A DNA stretch of 64,000 nucleotides from contig OW285192.1 in assembly GCA_935421135.1 (NCBI GenBank), positions 7,709,501-7,773,500 on the forward strand, given 5' to 3'. Position numbers and translations under genes: made by a program. This DNA is from Bugulina stolonifera (Eukaryota > Bryozoa > Gymnolaemata > Cheilostomatida > Bugulidae). How positions within the stretch are numbered: the first letter of the stretch is position 1; each line of letters begins with the position of its first letter. The notes below the pieces were generated by a model. The model was not told the origin of the DNA. It worked only from the letters and a program-made list of their open reading frames with translations, and did no database searches. Positions 1 through 12,700 of this stretch are shown here, one piece after another.

Positions 1-403
1 GTCTTATAATAATATCATGTACATGTATATCATGGCTAAAATTACTCTGTGATGTCTATTCAGCATTCTTCTAGAATATACAAAATGTACATCTTGAAGT
101 ATAAGTGTGTGCATGCAGGTCAGTACGTAGAAGGAAATTATTATATTAAAGCATGAAGAGGAAGGATAACTCACAGACACTGGATTTAATCAAATTTATA
201 TATTCAAATTTTAGCATAACTTCCAACAATCAAATCATGACATAAAGTTCACATTTACAACAATGGAAAGAGTTCATTCTTGCTCTAAAGTTCTAGAGGT
301 GTACCAGGAATATTACACTGCTCTCTAGCTCCAGTTAAACTTGGACTAAAGTCAGTTATTATCTGTACTATTAGTATATAAGACTCCATCATCTAACGTC
401 ATC
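1..403. other. Upstream flank of the first gene, no gene seen
   Basis: No coding exon or RNA gene was recognised here. The stretch is AT-rich and lies directly 5' of the start codon proposed at 404. It presumably holds the 5' UTR and promoter of that gene, but no TATA box or other motif stands out clearly enough to be called. Confidence 0.4.
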
Positions 404-2471
404 ATGTCATTACCCCAAGATGAGGTGTTTGTCTTGAATGTCAACTTTATTCTGTAAGTTACTATGATATACCATCACATTGTAATTGTCTTCTCTTCGT
501 ATACTTCACTGTTGGATAGTTATTCATATATTTATATTATTATATTATCTTATATTTGCAAAATATCAAAATACCACTCAATGAAGAAGTTCCGTGCCTT
601 ACACTTTGTTATTATTAGTCCACACATGTACATCAGATCAACTGGTAGTAGAATTGCCAAGTAACTTTCACTTTATGCTTTCTGTATGACTTAAAGTGTT
701 ACATAATGGTAATCTAGTAGTACATATTCATAATGCATACTATGCATTTTATCTGGTATACATGTAAATAAATATAGCATTTCATAATTTTAAAAATGAC
801 CATAAATGGCCATAATACAATCTCATAAGACCTCTGGACCCATCGGCCCACTGTGGGTTCATAGCAAAGATATAGACTAGCTACAATAAGTCAATTCTCT
901 GCTCACCAATATTACATACAATATATATCTATTGCACTAACTTGTTTTAGATATCAGTTGATGCTGATAGTTAAACAAGACATTGATGACAATGAAAAGG
1001 AGGGTACTATTGTACCAGATGGAGAAGAATTTACAATTGTCGAAGGTTAGTAGAATATTTACTGTTACTGTATAACCTATCATGACCCATGTATATGCAT
1101 ATTACCTGTTAGCACTCCACACCTTGACATTCTCTATACTCTATCTCTAGCGTATTACACAGAAGATTTTATTGCTCTGATTTCAGATGTAGCTGATCTT
1201 AACGATTTTGATACCATCATCTATGACAATGACAACGATGATGATGATAATGATGATGATAAAATGACAGTTGTGTCAGTTGGTGAGTCTGCAATCTAAT
1301 CATTTTAGTTTATAATAAGCATCGCAGCTGGTTGTCACCTAATTAAGGGGAATAGTGTTACAACATTGCCTTAGATCTAATGTTTTGGGACATGGTGTGG
1401 GGAGGGGAGCCGGTCACTCAGTGCTTTTACCCTGACAATACTATTAGTATAGAAAGTAAGGTTCTATTCTGATGTTACCACTGTACGACCTACATAGAAA
1501 ACTCCTCACTGCGATAGCGGGTGCTCATCATAATACGATAATGTTGACAATCACTTCTGCTAAATTGCTTCTCCAATAGTTTTGCTGGAGTTGTCACTAC
1601 ACTCCCCCCATGAGAATGAACGAGTACATAGAAAACATGTAAATGGAGGAATTGAACTCATCCTATAGAAAGCGTTTCATATTGGACTGCATCTTAGTAA
1701 AGTAGTGGTAAAGATTGATTACTCTACCATCTGATCATACAACCAGTTTGTGATTCTCCTATTACAGTACCCTCTGCTACGACCCTCTGTCCAGATGTGG
1801 CTAATCTTGAAGATTTCCAAGAGTATGATAGGGAGGGCAACCCCTTGGAAGTTAACACTAATGCTCCATGTAAGTAATACAACACACTATTTCTTATTGG
1901 ACAGCTAATATTAGTGAAACCTTTTTACATTAATTCCCATATCATATGGCTAAAAAAGATCACAGTGCATTTTATAGTCTTTCTCTCATTGCATGTAGCA
2001 ATAAATTTGTTGAATTGACGTAGCCAAGTCAAATAAAGGTTATGCTTACCTACTTTAAGAGGATGAACAGGGTTTTTCCCCTAATTTCCCCACAGTAGGA
2101 ACAAACAAATAAAAGACTACATATATATAACCTTCATAATATTGTACCTTGTGCATTCAACCATCCTGCACACTAACATAATACATTTTGGCGTTCAGGT
2201 CCCTAATTTCGGCTAACTTTTTATGCAAGTAAACTTGAAACAAAATTTCCAACATGATTATAATAATATATATAATATATAAATGCATATTTAAATTTCA
2301 GATTTGGCTGAGAGTGTGCATGCCACCGCTAAAGAGGAAAACAATATCACCAATCCTCTGGTTTCTCAGCCAATCAGTATCAAGAAGAGAATCCGACTGC
2401 CGCTTAGCAGAAGTTGGAGGGGTATCAAGAAATTATTTAGATGCTGCAAACCATCTGCAGCTAGTGATTAG
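404..2471 (+). CDS. Unrecognised acidic protein with basic di-Cys tail, 5 exons, 170 aa
   Basis: Not assigned to a known family. The model joins exons 404-453, 951-1045, 1187-1282, 1768-1869 and 2302-2471. All introns are GT-AG, phases run 2,1,1,1, and the total is 513 nt ending in TAG. The start at 404 was chosen because the short exon MSLPQDEVFVLNVNFI splices in frame to exon 2. The middle is very acidic, with an Asp/Asn run (DNDNDDDDNDDDD) in exon 3. Exons 3 and 4 both carry a related motif, DVADLNDF and DVANLEDF, and both are flanked by phase-1 introns, which suggests exon duplication. The C-terminus switches to strongly basic (KKRIRLPLSRSWRGIKKLFR) followed by CCKPSAASD, which could act as a membrane-associating basic/palmitoylated tail; that is inference. 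No signal peptide or transmembrane segment is evident. It converges on the VWA5B-like gene. Confidence 0.6.
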
Positions 2472-2703
2472 CATAGACCTGTGCCTTGTGTAGGCCCACA
2501 TCTATATCTCAGTGAACAGTATAGACAGGTGCCCTGTGTAGGCCTAGCTCTACATGTATATCTTAGTGAACAGTATAGACAGGTGCCCTGTGTAGGCATA
2601 CATCTACAGTATATCTTAGTGAACAGTATAGACAGGTGCCCTGTGTAGGCATGCATCTCCTCGCATATCTTAGTGAATAGTATAGACATGTGCCCTGTGT
2701 AGG
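2472..2703 (+). repeat. ~53-bp tandem repeat in the 3' flank of the first gene
   Basis: About four to five imperfect copies of a unit of roughly 53 bp start almost at the stop codon. The core TAGACAGGTGCCCTGTGTAGG recurs near 2474, 2522, 2576, 2629 and 2683. The copies lie in the predicted 3' UTR. They also create a spurious antisense reading frame that is not considered a gene. Confidence 0.8.
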
Positions 2704-2903
2704 TTTGTATCTACCAAAACGCATAATTTAACTATTATTTAATATCTAATTACTTTTCTGTATACATAGGCTATATGTTACCTATGTGTATGATTTATCT
2801 CCTATGTAAATGTATTATAAATGTGTCGACATGTGCATGAACATGTAGATGCGATTGTTATGTGCTAATGTATCTTTATGGCTATTATATTATTTTAGTG
2901 TAT

Positions 2904-2909
2904 AATAAA
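2904..2909 (+). terminator. Candidate poly(A) signal AATAAA
   Basis: A canonical AATAAA hexamer lies about 430 nt after the stop codon of the small five-exon gene, on the same strand. It would give a 3' UTR that includes the 53-bp repeats. The cleavage site itself cannot be seen from sequence. Confidence 0.45.
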
Positions 2910-3766
2910 CATATATTATACTGCAATTGGGTCTGCCTAAAATCAATTTTGCTATTAGCATGATATAGCGTACATTAACCAAATATAATGATTGTAGAGA
3001 AAACTCAACTAGGTTGAAGTTGTCTTCTTCTGCAGATGATCAATAAATAATCATAAAAACTAATACATAATGTCAAAGTACACTGTGACATCATAATTAC
3101 ATGTGTGTACGTGACATCACTATGAGCTATTCAGGCAATTCAAGCAGGCAAACAAAACTGTGTGTAGAGATAGAATCTGGAATCTGGTAGTTAGTGTGGA
3201 ACTAATCACAGGTATATGTATCTTGATTGGACCTTGGTATGTGAGAGCTAGCCTGGGTTCCACAACAATAGTAAGTGGTAGGCCTGGTGAATAAGCCCAC
3301 CAGTAGAGTTTGAATTAGATAAAGTGCATAAGTAACAACCTTGTTGAAAAATTATCAATGAAACTTACAGAATATGCCAATATGTTTAAGACGAAATTTC
3401 TGTACACGCTCGGTATGGGTAGTTTCTGTCTTTTGTTGCCCTCACACAAATATATACACAAGTAACTATAAATAGAATAGTAAAATATTATGTTTTATAT
3501 ATGAAATAAGTGTGTATATACAATTACATACATGCATATAATTATCTTAGATTGTAAATACCCATGCAACATCTGTGTTAAAATACTAATAATATTGAGT
3601 CATCCATGTAAAGTAATTAAATTAACTCATATATTATACATGTATGTACATGTACATGCCTATGAAAGTAGAAGTATATACTATTCCACATACAATGCCT
3701 TAGATGTTTTATAGTTGTCAACTTCATTGTCCAGCACTCTTTTATAGGTGTAGCTAAATGCAGGAG
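2910..3766. other. Convergent intergenic interval, nothing coding
   Basis: AT-rich sequence between the 3' ends of two convergent genes. It includes the presumed 3' UTR of the VWA5B-like gene on the - strand. No open frame with coding character, no RNA gene and no clear mobile element was seen. A clean AATAAA for the - strand gene was not found close to its stop. Confidence 0.4.
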
Positions 3767-6700
3767 TTAGCTACCCTTGGATAGTTTGCGAAACATTTGA
3801 AATCTGTTACGAAATCTTTCTCTCCAACTTTTAGAAGGTTTCACTTCTTGATGCTTATAGCTAGTAGCTGCAGTTGAGTGCCCTTCAACGTTTGGTGTAC
3901 TGTCACAAGAAGAAGGGCACCTGTACTTAGAGTCATACTCTCTGACAATGTCCGACAGGTTCTCACTGTTTGTATCTTCATCAATCATCTTTAGAGACTT
4001 GATAAAGGTACCTGGAGCTGACACTGGCTGTGCTACAGAATTGCAGTGACCGTTGGTGGCAGGCATGTTACTTTTATTAGCGAAATTGTCAAAATCGTAA
4101 GCAGAAACTGGTTTCGAAATAATTTCAGGACAATTTTTGCTGAAGTTAGTCTTTACACTCAAAGGTTTGCACTGGTCTGGTCTCAATCTCTGATGAGAAG
4201 TGTGACCTCTGCCAGGAAACAGTTTAGCACCTTCAGGGCATGCTAGTTTACGAGATACTGACATCGTGTTGAGATTCTCTAAACTGTCTGGTAGGATAGC
4301 CATAGTCGACACAACTTGCTGATGAGAACCTATTACAGGAGTTGATCTAGCCTGAGCACTGAACAGATGTGGTGGTGAAGTTGGAGGGGTAGCAACCAAG
4401 GCAGATACGTCCCCTACAAGTGGATTACAGTTAATCAATTCATCAGTCGGAGTATCACTGAATGAGTCATCCAAGTTCCGTTTAGCTGATTCAAGCCTGT
4501 CCTGTGCTCTAAACTGACTCCACAGACTCGTGTACTTTGGTTCTAAGTCTACGGATGTCACGGTTGAGTGCCTGATGCTCGAGTCTGAAGACCCAGCAAA
4601 GTATCTTCTAGTTGAGCTGGACTCAACACCAGATGAGTTAGATGATTGCCTACTGTGAGTCACCCTCCCTTTACTGTAGCCTGTGAGTCTCTCCGGTCTG
4701 TAGTAAGTACTTCTACTGCACCTGCTAGTGGACACCATGTCTGATACTGGAGACACCTCCATACTGTAGTAGTCACTCGTAGAAGTATGCTTTCCATGTG
4801 AACTCTCACCTTGTCTGCTGTCTGACATGCTCCCCTTCACTAGCTCTAGTACATGTAGATCTACATAGCAAATATAACATGTCTTCTATGGATGCACTAA
4901 TTCATCACTACAAAAATTGTAATTTTAAAGAAAGAAATATGCTTGGGCGTGACCCCTGCTTTCAGATATCAAGAGGTCCATGTAATGCCCCTATAATTCT
5001 AACTGTTGCACATGCTCATACATATACATAGAGACAGATAATAAACACCATACTTTACTTTTCTCACTATGTTAAATATTTCTATGTAAGATGTAAGATG
5101 TTGGTCTATTGCTGATATAGTAGAGTATGTAATATAGTAGGCCACCTACCAATTGGTCTATTACTGATATAGTAGAGTATGTAATATAGTAGGTCACCTA
5201 CCAATTGGTCTATTACTGATATAGTAGAGTATGTAATATAGTAGGTCACTTACCAGTTGGTCTATTCTGTTCCTCTCTATCAATGCTACACACCTCACCG
5301 GAGCCTACAAAATGATATCAATATATATAAGGTATAGGCAGTGTGTGCTAGGCTACTAGCTAAGATAAGACAACTCTATTGTACTACATGTTATACCTTT
5401 ACCTACGACTTAATCCCAAATGTTACGCACAACAAGAAACATTTTGGAAATGACACTTTGCACCAGTGAGCTTGCTCGATCCACACCACAGAAACTTTGC
5501 AACCAGATTGAAGCGTACCTAAAGCTATGGTTGCAAAGACACTTTAAATGGTAACAGGAATAATGTCCGAATAGTATGGCATATAAACACTGACCTCTAC
5601 CTTTATCTGGATATTCTTCAATGATGTTGAAGAGCTCAGGTAGAGATGAATCTTCATCGTACCTTCCATAACTCATACTGTCTATCTCTGTGTTGATGAT
5701 AGACGACTGTAGTGAGTCTGTGTCTACCTCGGCTAGTCTAACACCCCCAACCTCACTCAGTATCTTATCTACTGAGGATTTATGGCTATCTAGCATATCT
5801 TTAGATAGAATCCTGTATAACATTCATACATTCAAGTTATTTACATACAAACAGCAGACAGTAGTTGGTGCTAAGTATTCCAAAGTATAGAACAGGGTTG
5901 CTGAAACCAAATATGTCCTCGTGATAGAGCGAAGATTGTGACAAGAAGTTGATGTTAATTCTCCCTGTAGATCTCAAGTAACTGCAGAGTGTTACATTTA
6001 ACATTGATATTTATATCTTCTAGTACAGTGGAACACCTCGTGCTAATCCTATTAATAAATTAGTTCATTCACATACTTGGTATTACAGTATGTGTTATGT
6101 TTCTGTGTTCCTAAAATTCAACCTCAACTACATTCCCGAAATGCTACGACATTGTGTCCAGCATTTCTTGTTGATTATATAAATAAACCATATATTCAAG
6201 TGATCTGTATTGTCATGTACGTAACAGCACATGCAAAGGTTTTACAATATAATACACATGTGTGCATGTATACAAGTGTACATCTACACTGAATATTCTA
6301 CCTGTTGGTCCGTCTGTTGCGGTGTGAATGTGGAGGCACCCTGAATGGTAACGGCTTCATAACAGGTAGCTTTACCATAGTGTTCTGGCCATCTCTTCCA
6401 TATGAGCTGGTTCTACGAGATGCGTACATCGACACGAGCGATCTTAACATTGTCTGGTTTGATCTGAAGATGTCAATGCCCTGCTCACATAAACAATATC
6501 ATCATGATCAACATTTTACAAGAATGTAAGAGAAAATGCAGCCATTGTGCTTATGAACACTCAGCTTCAAATAATATCATAACTCTATAATACAGAGATT
6601 AGTGTGAAATACTGAAACTGCTATTTCGTATCATACATTTATTATCTAACTCAGACCTGTGGACATACTAAAATATTATTATTTGACCAAAAAGGGTGCA

Positions 6701-9700
6701 TGTGTGTAAAATTGTGCTGTTTAGTCGTGTTAATCCGGTACCAAACTATATAAGAGTTTCCATTTTAGCTGATGATTTAAGAGTCGCGAAGTCAAAGTTC
6801 AATCGGCAGCGTTGAACTCTACTTACATGTATCTCAGGTCTACACATAGTGCATGCAGAATGTTAGATAGGAAACTAAAGAATATAATCTGGAAATAATG
6901 TTAACTTCAAGTGCGTGTTAAAACTATAGTATGACGGAAATATTATTGTGAAATAGAAGACCACAGGCTAACTTACATTGGCAAACCTGACTCGTACCTA
7001 TTAACACACATGAATTATATAAAATTCTGCTCATAATACCTTTTAAACTATTTCAGATATACATAAACCAAATTTGGGAAGTGAAAATACATATTGCGTA
7101 ATACAATAGGGAGTACAGTATATACACATACATGTAGATGGGAGTTATTTTCTTTTGTTGAAATATGACATAATTAAAAAACAGTTTGCGTGAATTTACC
7201 CCGAATGACAATAATGATAAAAAATGATATAAAGTGGTTGAAGGAAACTTGTTGTTCTGTATACGCAGGCCACAGGTTGCAGTTCAACTCACCCCTACTG
7301 AGAAAGTTGAGTTGTTATGGTACATTATATAGAAAACATGCTACTAGCTGGAGTGGTGGGCTTCCTCCACACCAGGTAGTGTGATGTTCTCTTATGGTAC
7401 TCACTTTGCACCACAGAGCTATCTGCATGTGAAAACAACTCCCCTATCCCTAGCCATCGTAGTTACAGTACATTTCTGTAGTACAACAGTTGAAGTAAGC
7501 TATGTTCCCAACCTTATGCTGTCTCCAACGATGCTTTCATGTGTAAATTGGTAAATATTTCCAACCAATGTAAACCATAGACTAAGGTTCATATAACTGA
7601 TTACTTACTACTGAGGAGAACTGAGTCTTATTATCTTCTGGTCTGCAGAGGATTATGGGTAAGCTGTTTAATACACATCTTGTATCTCTATTTATGCTAA
7701 TATGCTTCGTATGATTGGACGGTAGATTAGACATTACACTGAGGTCTACCATTTCTTCACTGATCTCTACTATCTCATCTGAGCTGTTACACGTTGCAAT
7801 GTCTACAAATGTTAAAACGTTTCATTGTGAATCTAGCCTACTTTCACATTGTGTAAATCTAAAGACGAGCATAAATATAGCTTAGCATTAATAAGACCAT
7901 ACTTCATAGTATAAGATGGCACGCTAGTTCTATATAGTGTTGATATTCAAATAATCATAAACGATGCCCTTTATGATCATATTCACTTAGCAAAAGTGTG
8001 AATGAGGGAAAATATCTGTAAGCCAATCAGTGAAGTCTTATACTGTATCATTGTACATGTGATTGGGCTGGTAGAGACAATCAACGGTTAGAGACCTGTC
8101 ACTGTGAACTGTTGACAATAGGATGGTCTGGTTCTCATGTATCATAACTTAAACCAATCACTGATGAGCAAAGCCCTCATCATGTTGAATTGCTAAAGCT
8201 CTGGGCGATGGGAATTGAGCATCAGAAATGGCACCTTCTCTCTAACACATTTTTGCTTACATATTGAAAAACTGTACCTCTTTGCAAGGTGTGAAGATGT
8301 GATTTGATGACCAACTGGTGCAGAGGTGACCCATGAGTGACCAGGGCTTCTCTCAAATCAAACTCCCTCACATGCCTCACTTCCTCTTTGTCTAACATCC
8401 CCGTCAGCACCACTCGACATTTAGTCTGCTCCAAATTGTATGGCTAGAAAAGAGTTATACAAACGTTACATAATATAATATGCAATATGAACTAGTGAAG
8501 TAATCAATAATTACCTTAAACAGCAGTATAAGCGGCATAATGTTCTTTAGAGGAATGATATTGTCATTCCATGCATTGTGTAGACAAACAGCTATTCTCA
8601 ATTCTTTTGGAGTTGTTTTACCTTTAGTACATTCTGGAAAACTATTATGATATTTATAAGACAGACACCAAGCACGACTTGAACCTTGCTAATGGCTGCC
8701 AGGCCAAATTGAAATGATTGTAACAGATGATAAAATCGTCATCTTCTATGGTCAACCAAAGAATACGTCTTTGAAAGTAACAACCTACCTAGAATGGTCA
8801 CAGTTCGTACTTTACCTGTCCGGAAATGATGAGACATACAGACAGGGTTTCCTCTGCAAACAACACTTGTGGCAGTGTATCAGGCTGTGTGCTAAAGTGT
8901 AGACCTTCGGGTGCAAACAATGATATCTTCAGATCTGTGATACTTGACTGTGAGGCATATCTCATGGCATCTATAACCTGTCAACATCATAAAATATACA
9001 TGTACATGTCTATTAGGGTAGCATAGTCAGGTAGCAGTGGAAAGATTCAACACCGTTGGAGAGAATAACTTAAAAATGATCAGTACACATGTAGCATACA
9101 TGTATAAAAAATACTCTTTGATGGGTTTCAATCATTTCATATTTTCATTCAGTTACCTCAATGATGCTTTAATATAAAGATGGAATTGTAACATGACATC
9201 ACACCACACCACACCACATCTCACTACATCACGTCACACCACACCACACCACACAACACCACACCACACAACACCACACCACACCACACCACAACACACC
9301 ACACCACACCCCACCCCACCACATCATATCACATCACTTGAGCAGTAAATTCCTATTTGAGAATAAGATATAACAGATAACAACTCCCCAAAAAAACTGA
9401 TTATATGCCAAAACCACTCATTCTCATATCAGCTGACATATTATTATCATACAATACCTTTTGGGAGAGTTGACTACAGTCTCGGAGGTGGTAGCACCTG
9501 CCGTTGCCTGCCTTAGCTAGGTGTGTCACCAAGTACCTGGATGCTGTCTTATCCAGTCCAAATGTGAACAGCCTAGCACTGCCACTGTGGTGCCTCACTA
9601 ACTCTATACACTCTTCGGGTTTCTCCACAGCTCCATCGGTGATTAGATAGACCTAAATGTATGTAGGAAAGATAACTTTGAAGAACAGATACAGAACCAA

Positions 9701-12700
9701 TCACTGTCAAGTGGAGAATTACTTAATGTGTTTAAGATTAATTCATCAAACGCTATCCACTCATGGATAACAATGTGCCATAATCATGGTGCAACTGAAG
9801 TTACATTGTATCTTGCTTTCACCTTGACATGGTCACATTTCTCCAAGTAGCGATATAGGAAACAAACATCCTCGCACGTGTAGAATAATACTGCTTATGC
9901 CAAACTAAGGATAAGACAACTCCAAACTAGCCACTCATTCTCATGAGAGCAGATAGAATAGGAAGACTAACTGTATTTTTGTGAATAAGTACTGTACAGA
10001 CTCCAACATTCTATTGACGGAATCTCATATTTCTCACAGCAATCTCATGTAGAGTGGTTATACACGTACTGTTGTGAAACATGCCAACAAAAATTCTAGC
10101 ATAGGAAACATTAGGTTGTTTTAAATCGCTAAACAAGAACCCACCATGTCAGACATAGACAGTGAAACAACTAACCTGTTTGGAGTTGTTTGTCTGGTTA
10201 GGCTGAGAGTAGACATGTTTTAGCAGACTCAGTACATCTGTACCGAGCATGTCTGCTTTAATATATCTACGGAACTTCAAAGCTTTCCTCGCTGTGTAGG
10301 TGATCAATTTCTGACTAGTCCTGCAGTGAATAACACCGGAAAATAAATTTAATCACCAATTATTATGAACTGATTGAAAATATGCATAATCTAACATTTT
10401 AGAACAAGGTAAATGATGTTACAATCAAATAAAGGGATCAGAATAAGTCTTTGGGTAGATTTGATATGGATATTTACATGTATGCATTTGACACGAACGA
10501 GTATAATCAACTTAATAACAATAATGGAGCGTTGTTTTACTATTCAAGAAAAAATACACAAGATGATTCCTCGCATTTGAGTTTTGGTAGAGAAGTAGGG
10601 CTATATAAGAGTTGTCCCCTTCTGCGCTCACTATGATCGAGGGAAACAACTACTAAGATTGAATTAAATTTATAATTGACTGCAGCACATCTGAGGAGTT
10701 GTATTAAATCTTTAAATCTACAATCCAAATGTATGGTTTGAGCAGAAGTCGGACACCTCACACAGCTCCCCTTACTAAACATAAACTATACATACTTAAA
10801 TAGAGACTGCACTGTGGATCCAAAGCTAATAATGTTGAAGTAACTGCCTGGCCGCAGACATCTTATAAAATATGAGACTGTGTCCCTCACATAGGCTATC
10901 TTGTCTCCGTACATACTCGCTGTAAGAATATGACACTAATAATTATAGCATAGTATATTGAAATTGTTGGCACATGCCAAGTTTCTTCACTGTCTGTCGC
11001 CATTGTTGGAGCTAAAAACCGAACTACTTGAAAAGAACAAGTTGACATCACTGTTTAAATCTAACCAAGTTTTAGCTGTAACACAATAACCCTATAAAGT
11101 ATTATTCTGAGAATGTCTCGTGAACCATAACTGCAATATGCCGGACAACAGAAAGCTTGACCAGAATTTCCACACATCATCACTACTATGTTAGAATTAC
11201 AGTTGCTTTTCATAGATATGTATGATGGTACCAGAGAATCTGTAATAAAAAAAGGAGCAAGTAAAGGGCACCCTAACATAAAGAACTAAGGCTATTACGG
11301 TTGCTCACCTGATCTATCTATACAGAGTATATACTCATTCCGGAGGTTAGTTGTTGGTACTTTCCTAGATTTGTGGTACATGGTGAGGTGGGCACAGTAG
11401 CTACTGAGTAGCCAATGAGTATGCCTCTGCCTTGCTATAAAATAAAGATACATGTATTATAATACAACATACTGTTAGATACAGCAGAAACCCCGCAGAG
11501 TTACGATTAAGGTTATAAGAAGTTGTCGTCCCATGGATATCAATAAAGTTTTATAAACAACAAGGAAGGGAAACGCCAACCTTCTAAGCTAAATTACCAT
11601 TCATACTGCATTCTACAGTAGCCCACATGTCATGGGTACTTATTAGCTATGAATAACGATTTGAAGTTGTCCTCTCCTAGTTTTAAAGAAACAAAACTGA
11701 GAGAAGACAATTTCAAAGCAAAGTCATCAGCTTAGGAGTGCCCATAGTACATGTACATGCATATTACATGCAAGCATTATACATTTTCTCTCTACTTCAT
11801 TTTTACCAACTACCAGTGACTACAGCAGAATCAATGATTGATTTGTCTAAAAACTACGACAGGCATATACAGTCTCTCCAAATTCCATACAAGCTTGCAC
11901 ATTACCTAAATGTCTTGAATATCTGCAAATAATATCGACTTAGTTTGGAAACGCTCTTTCTCTCAAACCATCATATCCCTAGTTTACTATCCAGCCTACA
12001 TGTACGTGTATATCTAGAATCTACCCTATAATTGAATAGAAACATGTGGCTAGCTAATAGACTTACAACAGACAGGACTGTGTAGGTGTATGTGTGGTCT
12101 GTCCAGCCCAGAGTAGAGTAAACTGAAGCTGAAGTCCTTCACAGGCGAGTACACACCCACTGTATCTATCTACAAGGAGAAAATGGAACGGTTATATCAA
12201 CTCTGTGTGCTAGGCATGAAATACAGTGTATTGTATATATCTGGTGTGTTTTATACTACCTAAATTACAATTTAAAGCTTATTTTTTGCTATTAACATTA
12301 TTACACCTGTGCAAAATTAAACACACATTCGTCAATCAAAGGGCATTGCTGAGCAGACAACTTCAACCAGAATTTGCAGAGTGCAATATAACACAGGCCT
12401 GGCCACCAAGTGTTAAGGTCACTCACTATAATTGCATGCAGTAGCCAACTATGTATGTAGGTGGGTAGTGCGTGCCCGCATAGACCCTAACTAGTGTATG
12501 TTATGTACGGTAGTACATAGGTAGTACATAGAGAGATATACCTGTACATGGTTTCTCAAATCATCCTTGTACTGCACCCTCAGTCTCTGCTCAGAGAGAA
12601 CTCTGTGTATCCTGTATACTCCAGATACCACTGTTCTACATTGGAGGTCAATGCTGTGGTATGTCTCAGGGGTACACAACTCTAATAAATACAAAAAAAT

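Noticed and set aside
4046..4246. + strand ORF inside the last VWA5B exon
   Set aside because: It is the antisense of a continuous 1,079-nt coding exon whose frame is supported by upstream splicing phases.
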